DNA of 64,000 nt from Pseudomonas sp. PD9R (GTDB taxonomy: Bacteria; Pseudomonadota; Gammaproteobacteria; Pseudomonadales; Pseudomonadaceae), in NCBI RefSeq assembly GCF_019200975.1, contig NZ_JAHTMR010000015.1, positions 127,569-191,568 on the forward strand. Direction: 5' to 3'. Position numbers and translations under genes: made by a program. Each line of letters starts with the position of its first letter. The first letter of the stretch is position 1. This document shows, piece after piece, positions 8,561 to 17,420 of the stretch. The notes under the pieces were generated by a model, which was not told where the DNA came from, searched no databases, and was given only the letters and a program-made list of their open reading frames with translations.

Positions 8561-9211
8561 ATGAGCAAAGGTTTGAACTACGAAACTTTCATATGCTCCG
8601 GCGCGTTGATGTTGGTGGCCGATGAGTTGTCCGCACCTGAAAGGCAGGACGGTCTGGATGCACTGCTTTACGCGCAGACAGTGGCCAGCCATCAATTCCC
8701 GAATGCTGATGAACACGACTCTTGGGTCCACGCCAACAAGATGGCGATGAGGACCTTGGGCGGCATGCTGTTCAGCGATCCATACGTCAGCCTTCCCGTG
8801 CCATTGCCTGGCAGTTTTGATCTCAGTGAGTTGGCACAACAGGTGTTGCGCCAGTGGCTACCGGCGGCAGGGGTCAAATTTCTGAATACCTGTCTGCAAC
8901 GGTTGTCTTCACCGGCGAAGGATGTGCTGCGAAAACATGCCTTGCAACAGGACAGGCAGGTACGGTTTCAGTTTGGCGTGATGTCGGCGGGCACGACTTT
9001 GACCGTTGCAACGATAGCCTTCGCATATGACGAGGCTATCGTTGGCGATCTTTCGGCTTATCGATTCCTGCCTGAAAAAGTGCTCGCCAATGTATCGGTC
9101 AGTGGATACCGAGTGAACCTGGAGCCGGAAGACTACGACCTTTCCCGAGCGACCGTTATTTCCTTGTTGGGGAATCGGCGTCAGGAAAGGATCATTCAGT
9201 TGAACGGATAG
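8561..9211 (+). CDS. Uncharacterised protein, 216 aa, companion of the gene at 7692
   Basis: No named family recognised. The ATG at 8561 follows CAAGGACGACAGTC. The protein has a helical N-terminal half (YETFICSGALMLVADELS, then QQVLRQWLPAAGVKFLN) and a C-terminal beta-rich half (VRFQFGVMSAGTTLTVATIAF) ending in an EPEDYDLSRATVISLLGN helix. That last part aligns by eye with the EEDY and basic-helix ending of the protein at 7692, while the N-terminal half differs, so the pair may share one domain with different partners. There is no export signal. It is separated from the upstream gene by the terminator-like hairpin, so it may be expressed at a lower level. Possible roles such as a toxin, a binary complex or a structural protein cannot be told apart from sequence. 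Confidence 0.8.
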   Translation: MSKGLNYETFICSGALMLVADELSAPERQDGLDALLYAQTVASHQFPNADEHDSWVHANKMAMRTLGGMLFSDPYVSLPVPLPGSFDLSELAQQVLRQWLPAAGVKFLNTCLQRLSSPAKDVLRKHALQQDRQVRFQFGVMSAGTTLTVATIAFAYDEAIVGDLSAYRFLPEKVLANVSVSGYRVNLEPEDYDLSRATVISLLGNRRQERIIQLNG

Positions 9212-9241
9212 TGTGAGCTGGCATTTGGGGTGTCTGTGCCG

Positions 9242-9838
9242 TTACGGCACCAGATACCCCTTCACCCCGGTGAAAATAATCTGCGCGGCCAGCGCGCACA
9301 CGAACAACCCCATCAACCGGCTGACGATCTGCAAACCCTGATCGCCGAGAATGCGCTCGATGTGGTTGGACAGATAAAGCACCACGCCGACCGTGAAACT
9401 GGCCAGGGCAATGCTGAGAATCGCGGTGAACTTGTCGTCCCAGTGCGGCTGGCTTATGCCCATCACCAGCAAGGCACCGATGGTGCCGGGGCCGACGGTC
9501 AACGGGATCGTCAGCGGGACGATGGTCACGTCCTGCTGTACGTTGTCGGTCTGCACCGCCGACTTACCCTGGGCCATGCCCAGTGCCGAGATAAACAGCA
9601 CGCTGCCGGCACCGATGCGGAAGGCGTCCACGGTGATCCCGAAGACGCTGAAAATCACTCGTCCGAACAGGTACAGCAAGACGCTGGAGACCAGCGTGGC
9701 GATCGCCACTTTCCAGGCCAGACGACGTTGTTCCTTGCGCGAATAACCGCGGGTCAGGCTGATAAAGCAGGACAACACGAAGAACGGGCTGTAGAGCACC
9801 AGCATCTTCAGGTAAACGCTGAACAACACGTGGAGCAT
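9242..9838 (-). CDS. MarC family (UPF0056) inner-membrane protein
   Basis: 198 residues with about six hydrophobic segments and the MarC-family signature VPLTIPLTVGPGTIGALLVM near residue 105. The N-terminus (MLHVLFSVYLKMLVLYSPFF) is the first membrane helix, and the closing segment (LMGLFVCALAAQIIFTGVKG) is typical of the family. Members are integral inner-membrane proteins; the original link to multiple antibiotic resistance in E. coli was not upheld and the transported substrate is unknown. It stands alone on the reverse strand between the unassigned pair and retS. The 63 bp to retS hold nothing I can identify. Confidence 0.92.
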   Translation of the reverse strand: MLHVLFSVYLKMLVLYSPFFVLSCFISLTRGYSRKEQRRLAWKVAIATLVSSVLLYLFGRVIFSVFGITVDAFRIGAGSVLFISALGMAQGKSAVQTDNVQQDVTIVPLTIPLTVGPGTIGALLVMGISQPHWDDKFTAILSIALASFTVGVVLYLSNHIERILGDQGLQIVSRLMGLFVCALAAQIIFTGVKGYLVP

Positions 9839-9901
9839 GGTGCAGGCTCACTGGCGAGGGAAGTCGAGGGGAGTCTATCAGGCGTTGCGGAGTCTGTCGG
9901 C

Positions 9902-12679
9902 TCAGGACGTTGGTGACGCCGCGCGGTTCTGCTGATCGCGCTGGGCGACCCAGTGTTCGATCAGTTCACGCAGCTGCGACAGTTCGACCGGTTTGGCCAT
10001 GTGCCCATCCATGCCGGCCTGGCGCGCGCGCTCCTTGTGCTCGGCGAGGATGTGCGCGGTCAACGCGACCACGGGGGTGCGAATCCGCTGGTTGCCGACT
10101 TCCCAGGCGCGCAGTTGCTGAGTCGCCGAGAAACCGTCGAGGATCGGCATTTCGCAGTCCATCAACACCAGGTCATAACGCTGGGCCTTCATCGCCTGCA
10201 AGGCTTCTTCGCCGTTGCTGGCGGTGTCCGGTTGCAAGTTGAGTTTGCCCAGCATGCCGCGGATAACCTTGGTCGAGATGCTGTTGTCTTCGGCCACCAG
10301 AATGCGGAAATCGCTCGGCACTTTCACTGGCAGGGTCGGCCCGGACAACGGCTGTTGCATCACGGCGAGGCCCTTGTTGCGTTGGGTCAGCTCGTCGGCC
10401 AGGGTGGTTTTGAGTGTGTAGCCGGCCACAGGTTTGGCGAGGATGCGTTTGATCCCGGAGTTGCGCGCGATGATCTTGCTGGGCGCATTGCTGATACCGG
10501 TCAGCATGATCAGCAGGATGTCGTGGTTCAGGCTTGGGTCTTCCTTGATCTTGGCGGCCAGTTGCATGCCGGTCATGCCGGGCATGTTCTGGTCCAGCAG
10601 GACCACGTCGAAATAGTCACGCAAGTGGGCCTTGGTGCGCAGCAGCGCCAAGGCTTCCTTGCCGGACGCTACGGCACTGACGTTCAGGCCCCAGGCACTG
10701 CACTGCTGCACCAGCACTTTGCGGCAGGTGTCGTTATCGTCCACCACCAATACCCGAGCGCCCTGCAGCGGGCCATCGAGGTCGGAGGTCGGGTGTTCAA
10801 GGCGATCAGGGTCCAGCGGCAAAGTCAGCCATAAGGTGCTGCCCTGATTGTTGCCACTCTTGATGCCGAATTCGCCTTGCATCAAACGAATCAACTGGCG
10901 GGCGATTACCAGCCCCAGATTGCCGCCCAGGCGGTTGGCCGAAAGGAAGTGCTTGCTGTGCAGTTCCGCGTGCATCAGCGCGTCGCGCTCCTCAGCGTCC
11001 ATGGGTTCGCCACTGTCCTGCACGGCGATGCGCAGGCGCGGTTTGGCGCTGCGTTCGTCGAGTGCGACGACGATCAGGATTTCGCCTTCATCGGTTTTCT
11101 TCAGCGCATTTTCCACCAGGCTCAACAGCGTCTGGCGCAGTCGTGTCGGGTCGCCGCTGATGACTCGCGGCACTTGCGGCTGGATGAAACTGATCAACTC
11201 GACGTTCTGTTGTTCGGCCTTGGCGCGGAAGATGCTCAAGCAGTCTTCTATCAATGCGTTGAGATCGAACTGCACATCGTCGAGTTCGATCTGCCCGGAT
11301 TCGAGTTTGGAGATGTCGAGAATTTCGTTGATCAACGTCAGCAGTTCGTTGCCGGCGCTGTGGATGGTCTGCACATAGTCGCGCTGTTTGACCGAGAGCG
11401 GCGTGCCCAGCAGCAACTCGGTCATGCCCAGCACGCCGTTCATCGGAGTGCGGATTTCATGGCTGATCTTCGCCAGGAATTCGGCTTTGGCGTTAATCTC
11501 GGCGTTGCTGGCCGCGAGGTCGCGGCTGATGCTGAAACGATCTTCAGTGATGCTGCGCTGACGCTCGCTCAGTGCAATGCTCATCAGCAGGCCGCTGATA
11601 CAAATGAACGCCAGCAGGGTGGTGATCAGGCCATGGGGTTCGATCAGTGTCAGACCCAGCAGGGCGGGGAGGATGATCAGGATGCCGAGGTTGAAAACCA
11701 CCATGGCGGCCACGAACAACCGCGCCGGGCGATAGCCTTTCTGCCAGTGAAAAGCGCTGACGAACAACATGGTCAAGCCTGCCAGGGCAACCATTGCGTA
11801 GGTGATGATATTCAGCGGCAGCGTGTTGACGAACAGCAGCAGCAGGCCGCAGATCATGATCAACAGGATTTCGCTTACGATCAGTTTGTTCAGCGGGTGC
11901 TGGCCCAGGGGCACGAAAAAGCGCAAGGCAAACATCAGGCCGCAGGGCGCCGTCATCAACAAGGCGAGATAGGCGCCTGGCGTCTGCACCCATTGCCAGT
12001 TCGGAAGCCAGGGTCCCGCCAGGTTCAGCAGCAGCACCAGGCTGAGCATCAGGCACCCTTCGGAGGCCGCCAGCCAGACGGAGCTGCGCGAGCGGGTGTA
12101 GGCGTAGCGAATGAGGTTGTGCAGGATCAGCATGCCAATACAGCCGAGCAGCAGGCCGTAAATCAGTGTCTGGTTCTGATTGGCTGCGGTCAGGACCGCC
12201 GATTGCAAGGTGATATAGGGGCGTAACTGGTGTTCGGAGACCAGTCGCAGGTAAACGTCGAGCGGCTTGTCGCTTTGCGGCAGCGGCAGCATCAGATCAC
12301 TGCTGGGCAGTGGCCGTTCAGCCTGGGGCTGTTCGTTACCTGTCTTCGATTGCTCGATCAGCTTGTCGCCGTCCAGCACGTACATGTTGAAATGCAGCAG
12401 GTCGGGCGCGAATACGCGCAGCAATTGCTCATGCTTGCCGGGCGCGAGCCGAAAGCGTAGCCAGAGCGCGCCATCGGGCTCGGCGGCGGTGAGGCGGTCG
12501 AGTTCGATGGGGCTGAATTGATTGGTATAGCGGGCGGAACGGATGTCGCTCAGTTGCAGGTCGCCCTGTTCGTCGAGCAATACGGCCCAACCACTGCCTT
12601 GCGCGGCTTGAGCCGGGAGCATGCAGAGCAAGGTCAGCAGAGTGACGGTGAAACCTATGGCAATCCTGAGCCAGCGCAC
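9902..12679 (-). CDS. retS: Hybrid sensor kinase RetS
   Basis: 925 residues. Signal-like helix at 1-25, periplasmic DISMED2-type sensory domain to about 165, seven membrane helices (DISM_7TM) to about 370, then HisKA with FLAKISHEIRTPMNGVLGM (phospho-accepting His), an ATPase domain, and two receiver domains (VLVVDDNDTCRK with DQNMPGM, and ILVAEDNSISTK with DCEMPILDG). This architecture, and its place next to purD as in P. aeruginosa, identify RetS, which represses Gac/Rsm signalling by interacting with GacS and so shifts cells away from biofilm and type VI secretion. The start is GTG at 12679, with AGGGA upstream. The ATPase domain lacks an obvious classic DNGxG box (it reads QDSGEP), in keeping with a poor kinase. 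Confidence 0.92.
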   Translation of the reverse strand: MRWLRIAIGFTVTLLTLLCMLPAQAAQGSGWAVLLDEQGDLQLSDIRSARYTNQFSPIELDRLTAAEPDGALWLRFRLAPGKHEQLLRVFAPDLLHFNMYVLDGDKLIEQSKTGNEQPQAERPLPSSDLMLPLPQSDKPLDVYLRLVSEHQLRPYITLQSAVLTAANQNQTLIYGLLLGCIGMLILHNLIRYAYTRSRSSVWLAASEGCLMLSLVLLLNLAGPWLPNWQWVQTPGAYLALLMTAPCGLMFALRFFVPLGQHPLNKLIVSEILLIMICGLLLLFVNTLPLNIITYAMVALAGLTMLFVSAFHWQKGYRPARLFVAAMVVFNLGILIILPALLGLTLIEPHGLITTLLAFICISGLLMSIALSERQRSITEDRFSISRDLAASNAEINAKAEFLAKISHEIRTPMNGVLGMTELLLGTPLSVKQRDYVQTIHSAGNELLTLINEILDISKLESGQIELDDVQFDLNALIEDCLSIFRAKAEQQNVELISFIQPQVPRVISGDPTRLRQTLLSLVENALKKTDEGEILIVVALDERSAKPRLRIAVQDSGEPMDAEERDALMHAELHSKHFLSANRLGGNLGLVIARQLIRLMQGEFGIKSGNNQGSTLWLTLPLDPDRLEHPTSDLDGPLQGARVLVVDDNDTCRKVLVQQCSAWGLNVSAVASGKEALALLRTKAHLRDYFDVVLLDQNMPGMTGMQLAAKIKEDPSLNHDILLIMLTGISNAPSKIIARNSGIKRILAKPVAGYTLKTTLADELTQRNKGLAVMQQPLSGPTLPVKVPSDFRILVAEDNSISTKVIRGMLGKLNLQPDTASNGEEALQAMKAQRYDLVLMDCEMPILDGFSATQQLRAWEVGNQRIRTPVVALTAHILAEHKERARQAGMDGHMAKPVELSQLRELIEHWVAQRDQQNRAASPTS

Positions 12680-12737
12680 GGCGAAATCCCTTCGTAGGTT
12701 GATGCCAGAATATAACTATGCGCGGCGGCGGAATAGT

Positions 12738-12764
12738 CAGGCAAGGGCACGAAGCCCTTGCCTG
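12738..12764. terminator. Hairpin between purD and retS
   Basis: Stem CAGGCAAGGGC (12738-12748) and GCCCTTGCCTG (12754-12764) around ACGAA. No T tract follows on the reverse strand, so intrinsic termination of purD is possible but not certain. Confidence 0.55.
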
Positions 12765-12778
12765 GCAGAAAGGGTAGC

Positions 12779-14074
12779 TTATTCCTGATTTTCGCCACGT
12801 TCGCGGGCAATGGCGCGGTAGCCAATGTCCTTGCGATAGAAACAACCTTCCCAATCAATTTTTGCTGCCAGCTTGTAAGCCTGCTGTTGAGCCGCATCGA
12901 CGCTGGCGCCCATGGCCGTGGCGCAGAGTACCCGGCCACCGGCCGTCACGACTTGACCGTCGTTGAGTGCAGTGCCGGCGTGGAAGACTTTGCCTTCCAG
13001 TGTTGCGGCTGCATCCAGACCGTTGATGGCTACGCCCTTGGCATAGTCACCAGGATAGCCGCCGGCGGCCAGCACGATACCGACGCTCGGACGTGGATCC
13101 CATTGTGCTTCGACCTTGTCCAGCGCCTGCGCCAAAGCGGCTTCGACCAGCAGCACCAGGCTCGACTGCAAACGCAGCATGACCGGTTGGGTCTCAGGGT
13201 CGCCGAAACGGCAGTTGAATTCGATGACTTTTGGGTTACCAGCCTTGTCGATCATCAGGCCGGCGTACAGGAAACCCGTGTAGACGTTGCCTTCTTCGGC
13301 CATGCCGCGCACGGTCGGCCAGATCACCAGGTCCATCACGCGCTTGTGCACTTCGCTGGTCACTACTGGCGCCGGGGAGTAAGCACCCATGCCGCCGGTG
13401 TTCGGACCGGTGTCGCCGTCACCCACGCGTTTGTGGTCCTGGCTGGTGGCCATAGGCAGTACGTTCTTGCCGTCGACCATGACGATGAAGCTGGCTTCTT
13501 CGCCGTCCAGGAACTCTTCGATCACGACGCGGGAACCTGCGTCGCCGAAAGCGTTGCCAGCGAGCATGTCGCGCACGGCGTCTTCGGCTTCAGTCAGGGT
13601 CATGGCAACAATCACGCCTTTACCGGCGGCCAGGCCATCCGCCTTGATCACGATCGGTGCGCCTTTTTCACGCAGATAAGCCAGGGCTGGCTCGATCTCG
13701 GTGAAGTTCTGGTAGTCGGCGGTCGGAATCTTGTGGCGAGCCAGGAAGTCCTTGGTGAAAGCCTTCGAACCTTCCAGCTGGGCGGCACCTGCGGTCGGGC
13801 CGAAGCAATCCAGGCCTCGGGAGCGGAACAGATCGACAACGCCGGCAACCAGTGGCACTTCCGGGCCAACGATGGTCAGGGAGACGTTTTTCTCGGCAAA
13901 GTCTGCAAGCTGTTCGAGTGCCAGCACGTCGATGGCGACGTTTTCGCACTTGGCTTCGATGGCGGTACCGGCGTTGCCCGGGGCGACAAACACTTTCTGC
14001 ACGCGCGGATCCTGAGCCACTTTCCAGGCCAGGGCGTGTTCACGGCCACCGCTGCCAATGATCAAAACATTCAT
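12779..14074 (-). CDS. purD: Phosphoribosylamine-glycine ligase PurD
   Basis: 431 residues, normal for the family. It begins MNVLIIGSGGREHALAWK, the GARS N-domain signature. The ATP-grasp region has PIVIKADGLAAGKGVIVA near residue 140, and the GMGAYSPAP and EFNCRFGDPETQ motifs of the active site follow. PurD condenses phosphoribosylamine with glycine in step two of purine synthesis. TTGAGG precedes the ATG. It lies downstream of purH in the same direction, separated by a 143-bp gap filled by a long REP palindrome that would form a hairpin in a joint transcript. Confidence 0.97.
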   Translation of the reverse strand: MNVLIIGSGGREHALAWKVAQDPRVQKVFVAPGNAGTAIEAKCENVAIDVLALEQLADFAEKNVSLTIVGPEVPLVAGVVDLFRSRGLDCFGPTAGAAQLEGSKAFTKDFLARHKIPTADYQNFTEIEPALAYLREKGAPIVIKADGLAAGKGVIVAMTLTEAEDAVRDMLAGNAFGDAGSRVVIEEFLDGEEASFIVMVDGKNVLPMATSQDHKRVGDGDTGPNTGGMGAYSPAPVVTSEVHKRVMDLVIWPTVRGMAEEGNVYTGFLYAGLMIDKAGNPKVIEFNCRFGDPETQPVMLRLQSSLVLLVEAALAQALDKVEAQWDPRPSVGIVLAAGGYPGDYAKGVAINGLDAAATLEGKVFHAGTALNDGQVVTAGGRVLCATAMGASVDAAQQQAYKLAAKIDWEGCFYRKDIGYRAIARERGENQE

Positions 14075-14103
14075 TTCAAAAACCTCAAGAATCTGTGGGT
14101 CCT

Positions 14104-14204
14104 TGTAGGAGCTGTCGAGTGCAACGAGGCTGCGATCTTTTGATTTTGCTTTGAAAAAACCAGATCAAAAGATCGCAGCCTCGTTGCACTCGACAGCTCC
14201 TACA
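14104..14204. repeat. REP pair forming a perfect 41-bp inverted repeat
   Basis: Arms 14104-14144 and 14164-14204 are exact reverse complements around a 19-nt loop. The core reads TGTAGGAGCTG...GGCTGCGATC, the common REP core of fluorescent pseudomonads. It occupies most of the purH-purD gap. Confidence 0.95.
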
Positions 14205-14218
14205 GGGGGAGCGGTCTA

Positions 14219-15826
14219 TCAGTGACGGAAGTGGCGCATGCCGGTGAAGACCATGGCGATGCCCGCTTCGTCTGCCGCTGCAATCACTTCGTTGTCGCGC
14301 ATCGAGCCGCCTGGCTGGATCACCGCAGTGATACCGACCTTGGCCGCGTTGTCGATGCCATCGCGGAACGGGAAGAATGCATCGGATGCCATGACCGCAC
14401 CCTGCACTTGCAGGCCAGCGTGTTCAGCCTTGATCGCGGCAATACGCGCCGAGTTCACGCGGCTCATCTGGCCTGCGCCGACACCGATGGTCTGGCGGTT
14501 CTTGGCGTAGACGATGGCGTTGGACTTGACGTACTTGGCGACTTTCCAGGCGAAGATCAGGTCGTGGATTTCCTGTTCGGTCGGTGCACGTTTGGTCACG
14601 ACTTTCAGGTCATCGGCGCCGATCATGCCGATATCGCGGCTCTGTACCAGCAGGCCACCGTTCACACGCTTGTAGTCCCAGGCAGCGGCACGGTCAGCCG
14701 ACCACTCGCCGCAGGCCAGCAGGCGTACGTTGGCTTTGGCGGCGACGATGGCCCGGGCTTCTGCGCTGACGCTTGGGGCGATGATCACTTCGACGAACTG
14801 ACGCTCGACGATCGCCTTGGCGGTTTCAGCATCCAGCTCGCGGTTGAAGGCGATGATTCCGCCGAACGCGGATTCGGTGTCGGTGGCGTAGGCCAGTTCG
14901 TAGGCCTGACGGATACCGCCTTCAGCGTCCGGGCTCACGGCCACGCCGCATGGGTTGGCGTGCTTGACGATGACGCAGGCTGGTTTGACGAAGCTTTTCA
15001 CGCACTCCAGCGCGGCGTCGGTGTCGGCCACGTTGTTGTACGACAGCTCTTTGCCCTGCAGTTGGGTCGCGGTGGCGATGCCGACTTCGGCAGGCTTGGC
15101 TTCCACGTAGAATGCCGCGCTCTGGTGCGGGTTCTCGCCGTAGCGCATTTCCTGGGCCTTGATGAACTGGCTGTTGAAGGTGCGTGGGAATTCGCTGCGG
15201 CCTTCTGTGCTGAGGGTCTCAGCAGCCTGGTTCACGGTGCCCATGTAGTTGGCGATCATGCCGTCGTAGGCGGCGGTGTGCTCGAAGGCCTTGAGCATCA
15301 GGTCGAAACGCTGAGCGTAGGTCAGGCCGCCGGCCTTGAGGCTTTCCAAAACGGTGCCGTAGTCGCCGGCGTTAACCACGATGGCCACGTCTTTGTGGTT
15401 TTTAGCGGCGGAACGGACCATGGTCGGGCCGCCGATGTCGATGTTCTCGATCGCGGTCGGCAGGTCGCAGCCTGGCTTGGTGATGGTGGCTTCGAACGGG
15501 TAGAGGTTGACGGCTACCAGGTCGATCGGCTTGATGCCGTGCTCGTTCATGATGGCATCGTCGATACCGCGACGACCGAGGATCCCACCGTGGATTTTCG
15601 GGTGCAGGGTCTTGACCCGACCGTCCATCATTTCGGCAAAACCGGTGTAATCCGCGACTTCCACTGCGGCAACGCCGTTGTCCTGCAGCAACTTGAACGT
15701 CCCGCCGGTGGAGAGGATCTCGACGCCCAGGGCTTCAAGTTCTTTGGCGAATTCAAGGATCCCGGTCTTGTCGGAAACGCTGATCAAGGCGCGGCGGATC
15801 GGCAGGCGGGTAGTCTGGTCGGTCAT
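14219..15826 (-). CDS. purH: Bifunctional AICAR transformylase/IMP cyclohydrolase PurH
   Basis: 535 residues. The start MTDQTTRLPIRRALISVSDK is preferred over an in-frame ATG further upstream. The N-terminal IMP cyclohydrolase (MGS-like) domain covers about 1-200 with SVSDKTGILEFAK and STGGTFKLL. The C-terminal AICAR transformylase domain follows, with the catalytic KHANPCGVA near residue 265 and SDAFFPFRDGID near residue 480. It catalyses the last two steps to IMP. It is downstream of fis, which has its own terminator, so purH probably uses a promoter in 15827-15907, and purH-purD form a purine unit. Confidence 0.98.
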   Translation of the reverse strand: MTDQTTRLPIRRALISVSDKTGILEFAKELEALGVEILSTGGTFKLLQDNGVAAVEVADYTGFAEMMDGRVKTLHPKIHGGILGRRGIDDAIMNEHGIKPIDLVAVNLYPFEATITKPGCDLPTAIENIDIGGPTMVRSAAKNHKDVAIVVNAGDYGTVLESLKAGGLTYAQRFDLMLKAFEHTAAYDGMIANYMGTVNQAAETLSTEGRSEFPRTFNSQFIKAQEMRYGENPHQSAAFYVEAKPAEVGIATATQLQGKELSYNNVADTDAALECVKSFVKPACVIVKHANPCGVAVSPDAEGGIRQAYELAYATDTESAFGGIIAFNRELDAETAKAIVERQFVEVIIAPSVSAEARAIVAAKANVRLLACGEWSADRAAAWDYKRVNGGLLVQSRDIGMIGADDLKVVTKRAPTEQEIHDLIFAWKVAKYVKSNAIVYAKNRQTIGVGAGQMSRVNSARIAAIKAEHAGLQVQGAVMASDAFFPFRDGIDNAAKVGITAVIQPGGSMRDNEVIAAADEAGIAMVFTGMRHFRH

Positions 15827-15858
15827 TTCAATTTCCATCAAAAGCAAAGGAGTCAGCA

Positions 15859-15891
15859 AAAAAGGCGACCGGTTTTACGCGGGCGCCTTTC
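15859..15891 (-). terminator. Intrinsic terminator after fis
   Basis: On the reverse strand AAAGGCG (15891-15885) pairs with CGCCTTT (15868-15862), followed by a run of T (15864-15859). Confidence 0.8.
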
Positions 15892-15907
15892 TGGTTTGAT
15901 TGAATGC

Positions 15908-16228
15908 TTACAGCAAATCGTACTGCTTGAGTTTCTTGCGCAGCGTGCCTCGGTTGAGTCCGAGCATCTCGCTGGCCTTGGTCTGGTTGCCCTTGACGTA
16001 GTTCATCACGCACTCGAGCAGGGGAGCCTCGACTTCGGAGAGCACCAGGTTGTACACATCCGTGACGGCAGCGCCCTCAAGGTGGGCGAAATAATTGTGC
16101 AGCGCCTTCTCGACACTCCCACGAAGGGTCTGACCCTCTTCGCTCGGGGTATTGAGGTGCTGTTTCAAATTTACGTTGTCGCTCACGGGTGCAGTTCCAC
16201 TCACTAAAGTCTCGGTCATCATCGTCAT
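15908..16228 (-). CDS. fis: DNA-binding protein Fis
   Basis: 106 residues. The C-terminal helix-turn-helix (NQTKASEMLGLNRGTLRKKL) is the Fis signature, and the N-terminal half is the dimerising beta-hairpin/helix region. Fis bends DNA and affects rRNA transcription, recombination and chromosome structure. The ATG at 16228 overlaps the dusB stop (ATGA), so translation is coupled as in the dusB-fis operon of enterobacteria; two further ATGs shortly downstream are alternative starts. A terminator follows. Confidence 0.96.
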   Translation of the reverse strand: MTMMTETLVSGTAPVSDNVNLKQHLNTPSEEGQTLRGSVEKALHNYFAHLEGAAVTDVYNLVLSEVEAPLLECVMNYVKGNQTKASEMLGLNRGTLRKKLKQYDLL

Positions 16229-17235
16229 GCGGCCACCCCCTCTCCGTCCCCTGTCAGGCTCTTGTAACGTTCAGCGAAGAAGCCCTGAACGTTGGCGCAT
16301 TGTGCTTCCGTATCTTCCAAACGATTGAAGTGGGCGCGAAACTCCCTGGCGCCCGGCAAGGTTGCGAGATACCAGCCCACATGCTTTCGAGCAATGCGTA
16401 CGCCCATCACGTCTCCATAGAAGACGTGCAGCGCAGCCAGATGCTCTAGCAGAATGCGTTCCACCTCGATCAATTCCAGCGCCGGGAGTTTCTCGCCGGT
16501 ACGCAGGAAATGGTCGATCTCGCGAAAAATCCATGGCCGCCCCTGGGCAGCCCGGCCAATCAACAGGCCGTCGACACCGGTCGCGTCGAGCACGTATCGG
16601 GCCTTTTCCGGCGAATCAATATCGCCATTGGCGAAGACCGGCATCGACACCGCCTGCTTGATCGCGGCGATGGTGTCGTACTCGGCTTCACCGGTGTACA
16701 AATCGGCACGGGTGCGGCCATGGACCGCCAACGCCGTAATGCCTGCCTGCTCGGCGATCTTCGCCACGGTCAGGCCGTTCTTGTTGTCCCGGTCCCAGCC
16801 GGTACGGATCTTCAGGGTCACCGGCACATCAACCGCAGCCACGACGGCTTGCAGGATCTCGGTGACCAATGCTTCATCTTTCAACAGTGCGGAACCGGCA
16901 GCCTTGTTGCAGACCTTCTTGGCCGGGCAGCCCATGTTGATATCAATAATCTGTGCGCCCAGTTCGACGTTGGCCCGGGCCGCATCCGCCAGCATCTGCG
17001 CGTCACCACCGGCGATCTGTACCGAGCGTGGCTCGGGATCACCTTCGTGAATCATGCGCATCCGCGACTTGCGGGTGTTCCACAAACTCATGTCGCTGGT
17101 GACCATTTCCGAGACTACTAGCCCCGCGCCCAATCGCTTGCACAGCTGACGAAAGGGTTGGTCGGTGACGCCCGCCATCGGGGCGAGAATCAAGCCGTTG
17201 TGTAATGTGTATGGACCGATGCGTACCGCCGACAT
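16225..17235 (-). CDS. dusB: tRNA-dihydrouridine synthase B
   Basis: 336 residues. An FMN-binding TIM barrel beginning MSAVRIGPYTLHNGLILAPM. The catalytic cysteine lies in DINMGCPAKKVCNKAAGSAL near residue 100, and AVHGRTR and VFANGDI are the usual substrate and phosphate-binding motifs. DusB reduces uridine to dihydrouridine in the tRNA D-loop. First gene of the dusB-fis unit. The 185 bp upstream (17236-17420) separate it from the DUF3426 gene and probably hold its promoter, but I could not place hexamers with confidence. Confidence 0.97.
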   Translation of the reverse strand: MSAVRIGPYTLHNGLILAPMAGVTDQPFRQLCKRLGAGLVVSEMVTSDMSLWNTRKSRMRMIHEGDPEPRSVQIAGGDAQMLADAARANVELGAQIIDINMGCPAKKVCNKAAGSALLKDEALVTEILQAVVAAVDVPVTLKIRTGWDRDNKNGLTVAKIAEQAGITALAVHGRTRADLYTGEAEYDTIAAIKQAVSMPVFANGDIDSPEKARYVLDATGVDGLLIGRAAQGRPWIFREIDHFLRTGEKLPALELIEVERILLEHLAALHVFYGDVMGVRIARKHVGWYLATLPGAREFRAHFNRLEDTEAQCANVQGFFAERYKSLTGDGEGVAA

Positions 17236-17420
17236 AGGACTTCCCTGTTGTGGGGCCGGATCATGAGAGTTCGAAAAAGGGTTGGCATGATACCCGCTCT
17301 CGATGACTGGATAAAGGCTGAATTGAACAAAATCTGAACAGTTATTCTGTTATCGCCAGCGGTTTGGTCCGCGCAGGCAAAGTCGGAAAGCTGTCGTCAA
17401 TTGGCAATCAGTGAACCGTT

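Noticed and set aside
10877..12226. 449-codon rightward frame inside retS
   Set aside because: Antisense to a protein with full kinase and receiver motifs; composition is typical of GC-rich shadow frames.
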